DNA of 64,000 bases from Miltoncostaea sp050249835 (GTDB lineage: Bacteria; Actinomycetota; Thermoleophilia; Miltoncostaeales; Miltoncostaeaceae). Location: positions 84,036-148,035 of the forward strand of contig JBFWPT010000004.1 in assembly GCA_050249835.1 (NCBI GenBank). Direction: 5' to 3'. Of the stretch, positions 32,911 through 41,599 are shown one piece after another. Every line of letters begins with the position of its first letter. The stretch's first letter is position 1. Made by a program: the position numbers and the translations under genes. The notes beneath the pieces were generated by a model. The model had not been told where the DNA came from. It searched no databases and saw only the letters and a list, made by a program, of their open reading frames with translations.

Positions 32911-33465
32911 GTGATCACCACCAACGACCTGAAGAACGGCTACGTCCTGGACATCGACGGGGAGCTGGTCACCGTCGTCTCGTTCCAGCACGTCAAGCCG
33001 GGCAAGGGCGGCGCATTCGTGCGCACCAAGCTGAAGAGCCTCACCAGCGGCTCGACGGTCGACAAGACGTTCCGCGCGGGGGAGAAGGTCGAGCGGGTCA
33101 CGACCGAGAGCCGCACCATGCAGTTCCTCTACCGGGACGGGGACGAGCTCTACCTGATGGACAACTCGACCTACGAGCAGATCCCGGTGTCGGCGGGCCT
33201 CGTCGAGAACGACGACCTGCTCGCGCCGAACACGGACGTGCAGGTGCTGTTCGTGCGGGAGGCCCCGATCAAGGTGGAGCTGCCGACGTTCGTCGAGCTC
33301 GCGGTCACCCGGACCGACCCCGGCGTGAAGGGGGACACGGTCTCCAACGTCACCAAGCCCGCCGAGGTCGAGACCGGCGCGACCATCGACGTGCCGCTCT
33401 TCGTCAACGAGGGCGACCGGCTGAAGATCGACACCCGCACGCGCGAGTACTCTGCGCGGGCGTGA
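32911..33465 (+). CDS. efp: Translation elongation factor P
   Basis: 184 residues; GTG with GAGGGGG upstream. Three beta-barrel domains. The tip loop reads KPGKGGAFVRTK, with Lys as the residue that is modified in many bacteria; no modifying enzyme is seen nearby. C-terminal signature LFVNEGDRLKIDTRTREYSA. It relieves ribosome stalling at polyproline stretches, of which this genome's proteins contain many. Confidence 0.96.
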   Translation: MITTNDLKNGYVLDIDGELVTVVSFQHVKPGKGGAFVRTKLKSLTSGSTVDKTFRAGEKVERVTTESRTMQFLYRDGDELYLMDNSTYEQIPVSAGLVENDDLLAPNTDVQVLFVREAPIKVELPTFVELAVTRTDPGVKGDTVSNVTKPAEVETGATIDVPLFVNEGDRLKIDTRTREYSARA

Positions 33466-33496
33466 GCGCGAGTCCCGGACGCCCGAAGGGAGCCAT

Positions 33497-35496
33497 GTGA
33501 CCCACCCGACCGACGTCGGCTATGTCGACGCGACCCTCCGCGACCTCGCCCCGTTCCCGTGGGGCACGGCCGTGGGGACCGACGACCTCGCCGCCGCCGC
33601 GGCCGCGCTCTCCGACGTGGGGGCCCGCGTCCTGGAGGCCCTCGACGCCCGCTGCGCCCGCGCGGCGCTGGAGGCGCGCTCGGAGAGCCCGTGGGACCGA
33701 CTGCGCGCCGTGCTGCGCGAGGCCGGCTCGACGCCGGTCGGCGTCGTGGTGGGCGCCCGCAACCTGTGGGGCGACCGCGCCCTGGCCCCGGACGTGGTCC
33801 GCCGCTTCGTGCTCTGCGCGGTCGACTCGGGCGCGTCCCGCGTCCGCGCGACCGACCCCCTGAACGACGCGGACGCCCTCGAGGCCGTCGCGCGCGCCTG
33901 CGAGGAGGCGGCCGCCGAGTTCGTCCCCACGCTCATCGTCGGCCCGGCCCCCGGCCCGGACGACGCCCGCTGGGTGGAGGAGGCCCGCGCCCTGGCCGCC
34001 CTGCCCGGCGCCGCCGGCATCTGCGTCTCCGACGGCGCGGGCCACATCGCCCCGGCCGCCCTCGGGCGCCTGGTGGGCGCGGTCGGCTCCGTCACCGGCC
34101 TGCCGGTCGAGGTGCAGGTGCAGGCCCCCGGCGGCCTCGCCCCCCTGTCCGCCACCTCCGCCGTCGCAGGCGGCGCCGCGTCGGTGCAGGCGTCCGCCGG
34201 CCCGGTCGCCCTGGTGTCGGCCCGCCCGTCGGCGGAGACCCTGCGCGCCGCCCTGGTGGGCGGGGAGCGCACCCTGGACTGCCACCCCTCGGCCCTGGAC
34301 CGCGCGGCGCGGGTCGTCGGCCCGATGCTCCCGGCGGACCGGCTGCGCCAGGCCGCCGCCGCCGTGTTCGGCCCGGCCGTCGCCGTGCCGCCCGCACTGG
34401 AGCCCGGCCTCATCTCCCGCCTCGGCCGCCTCGGCCTGTCGCGGAGCCTCGTCGCCGTGGNNNNNNNNNNNNNNNNNNNNNNNNNNNNNNNNNNNNNNNN
34501 NNNNNNNNNNNNNNNNNNNNNNNNNNNNNNNNNNNNNNNNNNNNNNNNNNNNNNNNNNNNGCGGACCGGCTGCGCCAGGCCGCCGCCGCCGTGTTCGGCC
34601 CGGCCGTCGCCGTGCCGCCCGCACTGGAGCCCGGCCTCATCTCCCGCCTCGGCCGCCTCGGCCTGTCGCGGAGCCTCGTCGCCGTGGCCACCGAGTCCGC
34701 CGCCGTGGCGCGCGACATCGGCGCGGCGACCCTCGCCTATCCGCTGGGCGCCGCGATCCTGGCCCAGGCCGCCCGGCACGTCATCGAGGGCCGCCGCTGG
34801 GCCGAGATCGAGCCGGAGCTGGTCCCGATCGTCCTCGGGCGCGCCGGCCGCCTGCGCGGCCCCGTGGCCGACGCGGTGCGCGAGGCCGCGACGGCCGCCG
34901 ACACCGGCCCCGTGCCCGTGCGCGACCTGGCGACGGTCACCGACGAGGCCCCCGCCGGGCTCTCGGAGGAGGACCTGGTCCTGTGGGCCATGTTCGGGGA
35001 GGAGACCGAGCCGGTCGTGGCCCGGCGCCGCTCGCTCGGCGTGGAGGCCGCAAACCGCCCGGCCGACCCGGCGATCGACCGCGGCCTGCTGGAGACGCTG
35101 GTCGACGTGGTCGAGGCCTCCGACGAGGCCGAGGTGAGCGTCGAGATCTCCGGCGCGCGGGTGACCGTGCGCCGCGCCGTGGCAGGTCCCGCCCCGGGCG
35201 CGGCGGCAGCGGGTGCCGGCGCCGGCGGCGGCGCGGCCGCCGACGAGGAGGACGAGGGCACGGTCCGCGTGACGAGCCCGATGGTCGGCACCTTCTACCG
35301 GCGCCCGGCGCCGGATCAGCCGCCCTTCTGCGAGGAGGGCCAGCGGGTCGAGGTGGGGGACACCCTCTGCCTCATCGAGGCGATGAAGCTCTTCAACGAG
35401 ATCGTCGCCGAGACCGCCGGGACGGTACGCTCCATCTCCCTGGAGGACGGCTCGCCCGCCGAGTTCGGCCAGCTCCTCTTCGTGATCGAGCCGTGA
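33497..35496 (+). CDS. Biotin carboxyl carrier protein fused to a degenerate carboxyltransferase (PycB/OadA-like) domain; interrupted by an assembly gap
   Basis: The coding sequence is split by 100 N flanked by identical 127-bp ends. Removing 227 bases gives one frame of 590 residues. Residues 1-275 align with the TIM-barrel carboxyltransferase of pyruvate carboxylase/oxaloacetate decarboxylase: DATLRD (11-16), ARNLWGDRA (87-95) and GICVSDGAGHIAP (174-186). The active-site Lys of the IKDMAG motif is Ser178, and the two metal-binding His are Gln207 and Gln209 (VEVQVQAPGG). Residues about 275-430 match the conserved PYC/OADA domain, and the last 80 are a biotinyl domain with EAMKLFNE (Lys about 555). 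The biotin carrier should work with the overlapping accC; the barrel is probably non-catalytic. Confidence 0.8.
34334..34460 (+). repeat. 127-bp contig-end duplicate, left copy
   Basis: Identical to 34561-34687. A duplicate of exactly 127 bp on both sides of a 100-N gap is what a de Bruijn assembler with k=127 leaves when two overlapping contigs are scaffolded without merging. Confidence 0.9.
34461..34560. other. Assembly gap (100 N)
   Basis: A fixed-length placeholder. No sequence need be missing: the flanking ends overlap by 127 bases and join into one open frame. Confidence 0.95.
34561..34687 (+). repeat. 127-bp contig-end duplicate, right copy
   Basis: Exact repeat of 34334-34460; see that entry. 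Confidence 0.9.
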
Positions 35497-36857
35497 AGCT
35501 CCTCATCGCCAACCGCGGGGAGATCGCGGTCCGCGTCATCCGCACGGCCCGCGAGCTCGGCATCCCCACGGTCGCCGTCTACTCGCTGGCCGACGCGGAC
35601 ACCCTGGCGGTCGACCTGGCCGACGAGGCGGTCTGCATCGGGCCCGCCCCGGCCCGCGAGTCGTACCTCAACATCGCCAACGTCCTCGGCGCGGCCGAGA
35701 TCACGGGCTGCGACGCCGTCCACCCGGGCTACGGATTCCTGTCGGAGAACCCCACCTTCGCGCGCGCCTGCGCCGACCAGGGCATCACGTTCGTCGGCCC
35801 GTCGCCCGAGGTGATGGAGCGGATGGGGGACAAGATCGCCGCGAAGGCGGCCGCCCGCGAGGCCGGCCTGCCGGTGCTGGGCGGCTCCGACGGCCCGGTG
35901 AGCGACATCCAGGCCGCGATCGCCGCCGCGGACGACGCCGGCTACCCGGTGCTCCTGAAGGCCGCGGCCGGCGGCGGCGGCAAGGGCATGCGCCGCGTCG
36001 AGCGCCCGGGCGACCTCCCCGGCGCCTTCGAGATCGCCCAGCGGGAGGCGGAGGCGTCCTTCAACGACGGCTCCCTCTACGTGGAGCGCTACCTGGAGGG
36101 CGCCCGCCACGTGGAGATCCAGGTGATGGCCGACGGCCAGGGCGGGGCCCTGGTGTGCGGCGACCGCGAGTGCTCCATCCAGCGGCGCCACCAGAAGCTC
36201 ATCGAGGAGGCCCCGGCGCCGCACCTGCCGGACGCCACCCGCACGGCGATGCAGCAGGCAGCCCTGCGGGCCGTGAAGGCCTGGAACTACCGCAGCGCCG
36301 GCACCCTGGAGTTCCTGGTGGACGCCAAGGGCGACTTCTTCTTCCTGGAGCTCAACGCCCGCCTGCAGGTGGAGCATCCGGTGACCGAGCTCGTGACCGG
36401 CCTCGACCTGGTGGCCGAGCAACTGCACATCGCGGCCGGCGGCCTGCTGTCGCGCACCGGTGTCGCGGAGGCGAACGGCCACGCGATCGAGTGCCGCATC
36501 AACGCCGAGGACCCGTCGCGCGACTTCCGGCCGGGCGCCGGGCGCCTCGACGACTACCGCATCGCCCAGGGACCCGGGATCCGCGTCGACACCCACTGCG
36601 AGCCGGGCGAGACGATCCCGCCGCACTACGACTCTCTGCTCGGCAAGCTCTGCGTCTGGGCCGCCGACCGGCCGAAGGCGATCGCCCGCCTGCGCCGGGC
36701 GCTGCACGAGACGTCGATCACGGGCATCCCCACGACGCTGCCGCTGCTCGAGGACATCGCGCACGACGCGCCGTTCGTGGAGGGGCGCTACACGACGGCC
36801 TACATCCCGGAGCGCGAGGCGTACCTGCCGACGCTGAACGGCTCCCGGGTCTCCTGA
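35493..36857 (+). CDS. accC: Biotin carboxylase
   Basis: 454 residues; GTG overlaps the stop of the biotin carrier gene (GTGA). ATP-grasp fold: KLLIANRGEIAVRVIRTARE at the start, VHPGYGFLSENPTFA, the Gly-rich lid AAAGGGGKGMRRV, ECSIQRRHQKLIEEAPAP, and LELNARLQVEHPVTE with metal and catalytic residues. It carboxylates the biotin of its carrier with bicarbonate and ATP, the first half of acetyl-CoA (or another acyl-CoA) carboxylation. No carboxyltransferase with intact motifs is in the window. Confidence 0.95.
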   Translation: MKLLIANRGEIAVRVIRTARELGIPTVAVYSLADADTLAVDLADEAVCIGPAPARESYLNIANVLGAAEITGCDAVHPGYGFLSENPTFARACADQGITFVGPSPEVMERMGDKIAAKAAAREAGLPVLGGSDGPVSDIQAAIAAADDAGYPVLLKAAAGGGGKGMRRVERPGDLPGAFEIAQREAEASFNDGSLYVERYLEGARHVEIQVMADGQGGALVCGDRECSIQRRHQKLIEEAPAPHLPDATRTAMQQAALRAVKAWNYRSAGTLEFLVDAKGDFFFLELNARLQVEHPVTELVTGLDLVAEQLHIAAGGLLSRTGVAEANGHAIECRINAEDPSRDFRPGAGRLDDYRIAQGPGIRVDTHCEPGETIPPHYDSLLGKLCVWAADRPKAIARLRRALHETSITGIPTTLPLLEDIAHDAPFVEGRYTTAYIPEREAYLPTLNGSRVS

Positions 36858-37276
36858 TGGCCGTCCAGGAGGGGGGCCGCCGCGCGGCCCGCCGCCAGGC
36901 GGTGTTCCTGCTCTACCAGCACGACGTGACCGGCCTGCCCCTGGAGGAGCTGGAGCGCAACACCGAGCGCGACGGCACCCCCGTGGACCCGTTCGCGCGG
37001 GCGCTCACCGAGGGCGTCAGCGTGGACACGGCGTCGCTGGACGAGCTCATCACGGGCGCGGCCGAGGGCTGGACGGCGGAGCGGCTGGCGCCGCTGGAGC
37101 GGAACATCCTGCGCGTCGCGGTCCACGAGATCCTGGACTGGCCGGACATCCCGGCGGCGGTGTCGATCAACGAGGCGGTCGACCTGGCGAAGCGGTACTG
37201 CCAGGCGGAGGCGCCGGGCCTGGTGAACGGGATCCTGGGGCGGATCGCCGCCGATCACGCGGAGGTGGACGGGTGA
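36857..37276 (+). CDS. nusB: Transcription antitermination factor NusB
   Basis: 139 residues; ATG overlaps the accC stop (TGATG). All-helical NusB fold: RRAARRQAVFLLYQHDVTG at the start, LERNILRVAVHEILDWPDIP and SINEAVDLAKRYCQAEAPGL then VNGILGRI at the end. It binds boxA RNA with NusE (S10) during rRNA transcription. The accB-accC-nusB order is widespread in Gram-positive bacteria. Confidence 0.95.
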   Translation: MAVQEGGRRAARRQAVFLLYQHDVTGLPLEELERNTERDGTPVDPFARALTEGVSVDTASLDELITGAAEGWTAERLAPLERNILRVAVHEILDWPDIPAAVSINEAVDLAKRYCQAEAPGLVNGILGRIAADHAEVDG

Positions 37277-37455
37277 GCGGCGACGAGGCGGCGGCCCTGC
37301 GGGCGGCGGCGGAGCGGCTGGAGGAGGTGGCGGCGCGCATCCGCGAGGGCGACGCGACCCCCGAGGAGCTGAAGGCGCTGGCCGACGAGGCCCTGGCGCT
37401 GGGCGCGGAGATCACCGAGCGCGTGCCGCGGGTGCTGCGCCCCGGCGAGGACTGA
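37273..37455 (+). CDS. XseB-like (exonuclease VII small subunit-like) peptide
   Basis: 60 residues; GTG overlaps the nusB stop. Two helices with the spacing of XseB: AAERLEEVAARIREGDATPE, then ELKALADEALALGAEI. XseB proteins have RLEEIV.RLESG.L.LEE.L..FE.G in this place. The position also fits: in many Gram-positive genomes xseA-xseB lies between nusB and dxs. The sequence lacks the Phe and Cys landmarks and no xseA is present, so it may be a diverged or orphan small subunit, or an unrelated coiled-coil peptide. Confidence 0.45.
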   Translation: MSGDEAAALRAAAERLEEVAARIREGDATPEELKALADEALALGAEITERVPRVLRPGED

Positions 37456-37458
37456 CCC

Positions 37459-37878
37459 GTGGCCCGGGCCGACGACCTCCTCGACCCCCGGGTGCAGGTG
37501 ATGGTGCTGCCGCCCAGCGATCCGACCGCCGCCGGGCACGACGAGCTGCAGGGCGTGGGCTCCGGCGACGACCGGCCGGAGATGGCCGAGCTGGCCGCGC
37601 GCTCCTGGCTCACCCAGGGCGACGCGGTGCGCGGGTCGGAGCTGGAAACGCTCGGCCTGACGCTCTACGCCGGACATCCCGAGTTGCGGTTGGTCAACCT
37701 TCCGACAGCATTCATCGACTCGGGGGTGCGGCTGCTGAAGGAGCTGGGGACGTACGTCCTGACCGGCGGCGTGCTGGAGGACGGCGACATCATGCAGCTG
37801 CGCCACGACCTGCCGTACCTGGTGGGGATCCACTCCGGTGGGGAGGACGAGCCGCTGCGGGTGGTGCTGCTGGCGTGA
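37459..37878 (+). CDS. Unknown protein, 139 residues
   Basis: GTG start 3 nt after the preceding gene, inside the operon. Soluble and mixed alpha/beta: a short N-terminal lead (VQVMVLPPSDPTAAGHDELQ), a helix (EMAELAARSWL), LRLVNLPTAFIDSGVRLLKE and a C-terminal part with HDLPYLVGIHSGGEDEPLRV. I recognise no family; no signal peptide or membrane segment. Overlaps the next gene by 4 nt. Confidence 0.65.
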   Translation: MARADDLLDPRVQVMVLPPSDPTAAGHDELQGVGSGDDRPEMAELAARSWLTQGDAVRGSELETLGLTLYAGHPELRLVNLPTAFIDSGVRLLKELGTYVLTGGVLEDGDIMQLRHDLPYLVGIHSGGEDEPLRVVLLA

Positions 37879-38471
37879 CCCCCGCCCCGCCCCGGATCGC
37901 CGTGATCATCGGGAGCACCCGGGAGGGGCGGCTCGGCCCCGCGGTGGCCGGGTGGTTCGTCGGCCTGGCCGCCTCAGGGGCCGCCGGCGACCTCGCCCTG
38001 GAGGTGATCGACCTCCGCGAGGCCGGCCTGCCGGAGCACCTCGCCGAGGGGCATCCGAACCGTGGGGAGTACCCGGAGGCCGTCCGCCCGTTCGCCGCGA
38101 GGATCGCCGCCGCCGACGGCTTCGTCCTCGTCACGCCCGAGTACAACCACGGCTATCCCGCCTCCCTGAAGCACGCCCTCGATGCGGTCGGGCCGGAGTG
38201 GCGCGCGAAGCCGGTGGCGTTCGTGTCCTACGGCGGCGTCGCCGGCGGCGTCCGCGCCGTCGAGCAGCTGCGCCAGGTGGTGGTCGAGCTGCACCTCGTC
38301 CCGCTGCGCGACGCCGTCACCATCCCGCGCGCCCGGCGCGCCTTCGCCGGAGGCGCCGTCCCCGCCGACGAGGACGGCCGCCTCGCCGATTCCGTCGCGA
38401 CCCTCGTGAGGAGGCTGTCGTGGTGGTCCCGGGCCCTGCGGACCGCGAGGGACTCCGAGCCCTACGGGTAG
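37875..38471 (+). CDS. NADPH-dependent FMN reductase family protein
   Basis: 198 residues; GTG overlap with the preceding gene. Flavodoxin-like fold: IAVIIGSTREGRLGPAVAGW binds the FMN phosphate, LVTPEYNHGYPASLKHALD is the family signature and VSYGGVAGGVRAVEQLRQV follows. It reduces flavin, quinone or related substrates with NADPH. Last gene of the aroC operon; its 3' end overlaps the convergent small membrane protein gene by 10 bases. Confidence 0.87.
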   Translation: MTPAPPRIAVIIGSTREGRLGPAVAGWFVGLAASGAAGDLALEVIDLREAGLPEHLAEGHPNRGEYPEAVRPFAARIAAADGFVLVTPEYNHGYPASLKHALDAVGPEWRAKPVAFVSYGGVAGGVRAVEQLRQVVVELHLVPLRDAVTIPRARRAFAGGAVPADEDGRLADSVATLVRRLSWWSRALRTARDSEPYG

Positions 38472-38680
38472 GCCAGCAGGGCCTCGATCAGGAGCGCCAC
38501 CACCCCGCCGCCGACGGCGAGGGCGATGAGGGACAGCCGGGTCCCCCACGTGTCGGGCAGCGGCTCCTCGCCCTTCTCCTTCTCGTCGTTCGCCTCGGCG
38601 ATCTCCTCCCCGGCCGTCGCCCAAGCGTGCGTGACCCAGAAGAGGACGATCATCGCCACGAGGATCCAGGCGGCGAGCAT
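38462..38680 (-). CDS. Small two-helix membrane protein, unknown
   Basis: 72 residues from an ATG at 38680. Two hydrophobic helices (LAAWILVAMIVLFWVTHAWA and RLSLIALAVGGGVVALLIEA) separated by an acidic loop (EEIAEANDEKEKGEEPLP). The ribosome-binding site is poor (GGAGG is 15 nt away). No family recognised. Confidence 0.55.
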   Translation of the reverse strand: MLAAWILVAMIVLFWVTHAWATAGEEIAEANDEKEKGEEPLPDTWGTRLSLIALAVGGGVVALLIEALLAYP

Positions 38681-38788
38681 GGGCGGAGTGGACCACCTCC
38701 GGAGCCGCCCGGTCCACGATCTCCGGGCCTCGTCTCGGATCGCGCACATCCCGGTCAACAAGCGGGATCGGACCATCCCGTCCACCGA

Positions 38789-38870
38789 GGTTCACTTGGC
38801 CCTGAGCTCGAGGGCCGAACCGGCCCGCGCCCACTGTGCACTCATACGTCGCGACGGTGTGCACTTGTAC
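38789..38870. repeat. Intergenic element cluster with CACTTG-type direct repeats
   Basis: GGTTCACTTGGCCCTGA (38789) and GGCCGAACCGG (38813) resemble the two half-sites of the 23605-24095 units. Just downstream TGTGCACTCATAC (38835) and TGTGCACTTGTAC (38858) are exact 23-nt-period direct repeats flanking the palindrome CGTCGCGACG (38847-38856). The remainder of the 300-base gap 38681-38981 shows no gene. Confidence 0.55.
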
Positions 38871-38981
38871 GCACCCCGCGCGGGGAGGGGGCGGCACAGA
38901 TCCGGCACGGATCGGGTGGCGATCCGCGCGCCGCGTCCTCCTATCGTCGGGGGTCCCGGCCGCGTGCGGGCGGCGCTGCCG

Positions 38982-39611
38982 TCAGCCGACGGGGTCCGCG
39001 GCGAGGAAGGACGGCCTCGTGACGAGGGAGTCCCGGAGCGCCGCGAGGCTCTCCCAGGGGTCGAGGTCGAGACCCGTGCGGATCGACCGGTGCAGCACCG
39101 GCGCCAGGGCGCAGTCGGCGATCGTGAAGCGGCCCAGCACCGCGCCGTCGGCCGTCACGAGGGAGTCGAGCAGGTCCAGCGTCGGGCGGATCTCCACCGC
39201 GACCTCCGCGGCCCGCTCGGGATCCGGCTCGGCCGCCCCGAAGCCGGCCCCCTTCACGTACCCGAGCGCGGCCGCCTCGTGTTTGAAGAACGCCCCCCGG
39301 ATCCCCGTGTGGAAGCGGTCCAGGAACTCGTCCACCCGCGCGCGCTCCCACAGGTCCGCGGGCAGCAGGTCGTGCCGTGACTCCCGGATCGCGAGGTACC
39401 GCAGGATCGCGTGGGACTCCGACAGGACGAAGCCGTCGTCGTCCAGGGCGGGGATGCCGCCGACCGGGTTCAGGGCCAGGAAGCCCTCCGGACGGGGCCG
39501 CCGGAGGTCCACGGTGCGGCGCTCGTACGGGAGCTCCAGCTCGGCGAGCAGGAAGCGCGCCTTGAGGGCGTTCGAGGACCGCGGGTTGTCGTAGAGCACC
39601 AGTCCGGGCAC
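38982..39611 (-). CDS. Glutathione S-transferase family protein
   Basis: 209 residues from a GTG at 39611 set by a -10 box 7 nt upstream. N-terminal thioredoxin-like domain: LVLYDNPRSSNALKARFLLA with a Ser at the catalytic end, then NPVGGIPALDDDGFVLSESH, the cis-Pro and glutathione gamma-Glu-binding ES. C-terminal helical domain with FTIADCALAPVLHR. Most actinobacteria lack glutathione, so the thiol used is uncertain. Divergent from dxs. Confidence 0.85.
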   Translation of the reverse strand: MPGLVLYDNPRSSNALKARFLLAELELPYERRTVDLRRPRPEGFLALNPVGGIPALDDDGFVLSESHAILRYLAIRESRHDLLPADLWERARVDEFLDRFHTGIRGAFFKHEAAALGYVKGAGFGAAEPDPERAAEVAVEIRPTLDLLDSLVTADGAVLGRFTIADCALAPVLHRSIRTGLDLDPWESLAALRDSLVTRPSFLAADPVG

Positions 39612-39618
39612 CTCTCGG

Positions 39619-39624
39619 ACGATA
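39619..39624 (-). promoter_or_regulatory. -10 box, leaderless start at 39611
   Basis: TATCGT on the minus strand, 7 nt from the GST gene GTG. Confidence 0.55.
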
Positions 39625-39643
39625 GTCCCCGGGGATCCCGGGG

Positions 39644-39674
39644 GTGACAGCGCGCGGGGGGGTTGCTCTAAGAT
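39644..39674 (+). promoter_or_regulatory. dxs promoter, leaderless start at 39682
   Basis: GTGACA (39644-39649), 19 bp, TAAGAT (39669-39674), then 7 nt to the dxs ATG. Confidence 0.55.
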
Positions 39675-39681
39675 CGCCGGA

Positions 39682-41592
39682 ATGGCCGACTCCGAGACGC
39701 GGTTCCCACTCCTCTCGGGGCTCACCGCCCCGCACGACCTCGCCGACATGAGCGGCGCCCAGCTCGAGGCGCTCGCCGCAGAGATGCGGGAGGCGATCAT
39801 CGACACGGTGTCCCAGACCGGCGGGCACCTGGGCGCGAGCCTCGGCACGGTGGAGCTCACCATCGCCCTGCACGCCGAGCTGGAGTCGCCGCGCGACCGC
39901 ATCGTCTGGGACGTCGGCCACCAGGCCTACGGCCACAAGCTCCTCACGGGCCGCCTCGACGGGTTCGGCACCCTCCGCCAGTACGGCGGCATGTCGGGCT
40001 TCCTGCGGCGGGTGGAGAGCGACCACGACATCATGGGCGCCGGCCACGCCAGCACCTCGATCTCGTACGCCACGGGCCTCGGCGAGGCCGAGCGGCACGC
40101 CCGCCAGGGGCGCCGCGCGGTGGCGGTCATCGGGGACGGCGCGCTCACGGGCGGCATGGCCTACGAGGGGCTCAACCAGGCCGGTCACCTCGGGACGCCG
40201 ATCACGGTGATCCTCAACGACAACGGCATGAGCATCTCGGAGAACGTCGGTGCGCTCTCCAAGCTGTTCCAGCGCGTGAGGGTCGACCCGACCCTGACCC
40301 GTGTCCGCGAGGAGCTGGAGCGCAACCTCGCCCGCCTCCCGGGCGCCACCGAGCTCGGCGGCAAGGTCCGCGACGCCACCAAGTCCCTCTGGTTCGTCCC
40401 CGGCGCCCTCTTCGAGGCCCTCGGCTTCGCCTACATCGGCCCGATCGACGGCCACGACATCGACGAGGTCCGCGGCGCGCTGCGGACGACGCTCGAGATG
40501 GACCGCCCGGCCGTCATCCACGTCAAGACGGTCAAGGGCCGCGGCTACGCGCCCGCAGAGGCCGACGGCGAGGCCATGCACGGCGCCACGCCCTTCGTCA
40601 TCGAGAGCGGCAAGGCGGCCGGCAAGAAGTCGGCGGGCCCGCCAAACTACACCGAGGTCTTCGGGCACGCCCTCGTGGCCCAGGCCGAGCGCGACCCGCG
40701 GGTGGTGGGCATCACGGCGGCCATGCTCAAGGGCACCGGGATGCAGCACATGATGAAGCGCTTCCCGGAGCGCACCTACGACGTCGGCATCGCCGAGCAG
40801 CACGCCGTCATCTTCGCCTGCGGCCTCGCCATCGCCGGCTACCGCCCGGTCTGCGCGATCTACTCGACCTTCCTGCAGCGCGCGTTCGACCCCATCGTCC
40901 ACGACGCCGCCATCCAGGACCTCCCCGTCGTGTTCGCCATCGACCGCGGCGGCCTCGTCGGCGACGACGGCCCGACGCACCACGGGGTCTTCGACCTGGC
41001 CTACCTCCGCGCCATCCCCGGCATGACGGTGATGGCGCCGATGGACGAGGCCGAGCTGGTCGACATGCTTGACACCGCCCTCCGGCTCGACGGCCCCGTC
41101 GCGCTCCGCTACCCGCGCGGCGCCGGGCTCGGCGTGCCGCTGCCCGAGCGGCCCGAGCCGGTCGAGGTGGGGAAGGGCGTCGTGCTGGAGTCCGGGGAGC
41201 GCGTCGCGCTCGTGGGCTACGGCTTCGGGGCGGCCCTCGCCCAGCAGGCCGCCGACCTGGTGGCCGACGGCGTCGGCGCCCGGCCGACCGTGGTCAACGC
41301 GCGCTTCTGCAAGCCCATCGACGCCGCGCTCATCCGGCAGCTCGCCGAGCGGCACGAGCTCATCGTGACCCTGGAGGACCACGCGGCCCTCGCCGGGTTC
41401 GGCTCGGCGGTGCTGGAGGTGCTGGAGGACACGCCCACACGGGTCCTGCGCCTGGGCATCCCGGACCGCTTCATCGACCACGGCAAGCGCGACCTGCTGC
41501 TCGACGAGGCCGGCCTCACCCCGGGGCAGGTCGCGGCCCGCACGGTGCGCGCCCTCAACGCCCCCTCGCGCATGCTGGTGGCCGAGGGCTGA
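39682..41592 (+). CDS. dxs: 1-deoxy-D-xylulose-5-phosphate synthase
   Basis: 636 residues. Transketolase-type ThDP enzyme: GGHLGASLGTVELTIALH near the start, the ThDP motif GDGALTGGMAYEGLNQAG to NDNGMSIS, the central YAP(A) segment ending domain 1, DVGIAEQHAVIFACGLA with the catalytic Glu, and DRGGLVGDDGPTHHG. It condenses pyruvate with glyceraldehyde-3-phosphate, the first step of the non-mevalonate isoprenoid pathway. Transcribed alone from its own promoter, ahead of tlyA. Confidence 0.96.
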   Translation: MADSETRFPLLSGLTAPHDLADMSGAQLEALAAEMREAIIDTVSQTGGHLGASLGTVELTIALHAELESPRDRIVWDVGHQAYGHKLLTGRLDGFGTLRQYGGMSGFLRRVESDHDIMGAGHASTSISYATGLGEAERHARQGRRAVAVIGDGALTGGMAYEGLNQAGHLGTPITVILNDNGMSISENVGALSKLFQRVRVDPTLTRVREELERNLARLPGATELGGKVRDATKSLWFVPGALFEALGFAYIGPIDGHDIDEVRGALRTTLEMDRPAVIHVKTVKGRGYAPAEADGEAMHGATPFVIESGKAAGKKSAGPPNYTEVFGHALVAQAERDPRVVGITAAMLKGTGMQHMMKRFPERTYDVGIAEQHAVIFACGLAIAGYRPVCAIYSTFLQRAFDPIVHDAAIQDLPVVFAIDRGGLVGDDGPTHHGVFDLAYLRAIPGMTVMAPMDEAELVDMLDTALRLDGPVALRYPRGAGLGVPLPERPEPVEVGKGVVLESGERVALVGYGFGAALAQQAADLVADGVGARPTVVNARFCKPIDAALIRQLAERHELIVTLEDHAALAGFGSAVLEVLEDTPTRVLRLGIPDRFIDHGKRDLLLDEAGLTPGQVAARTVRALNAPSRMLVAEG

Positions 41593-41599
41593 TACCCGC

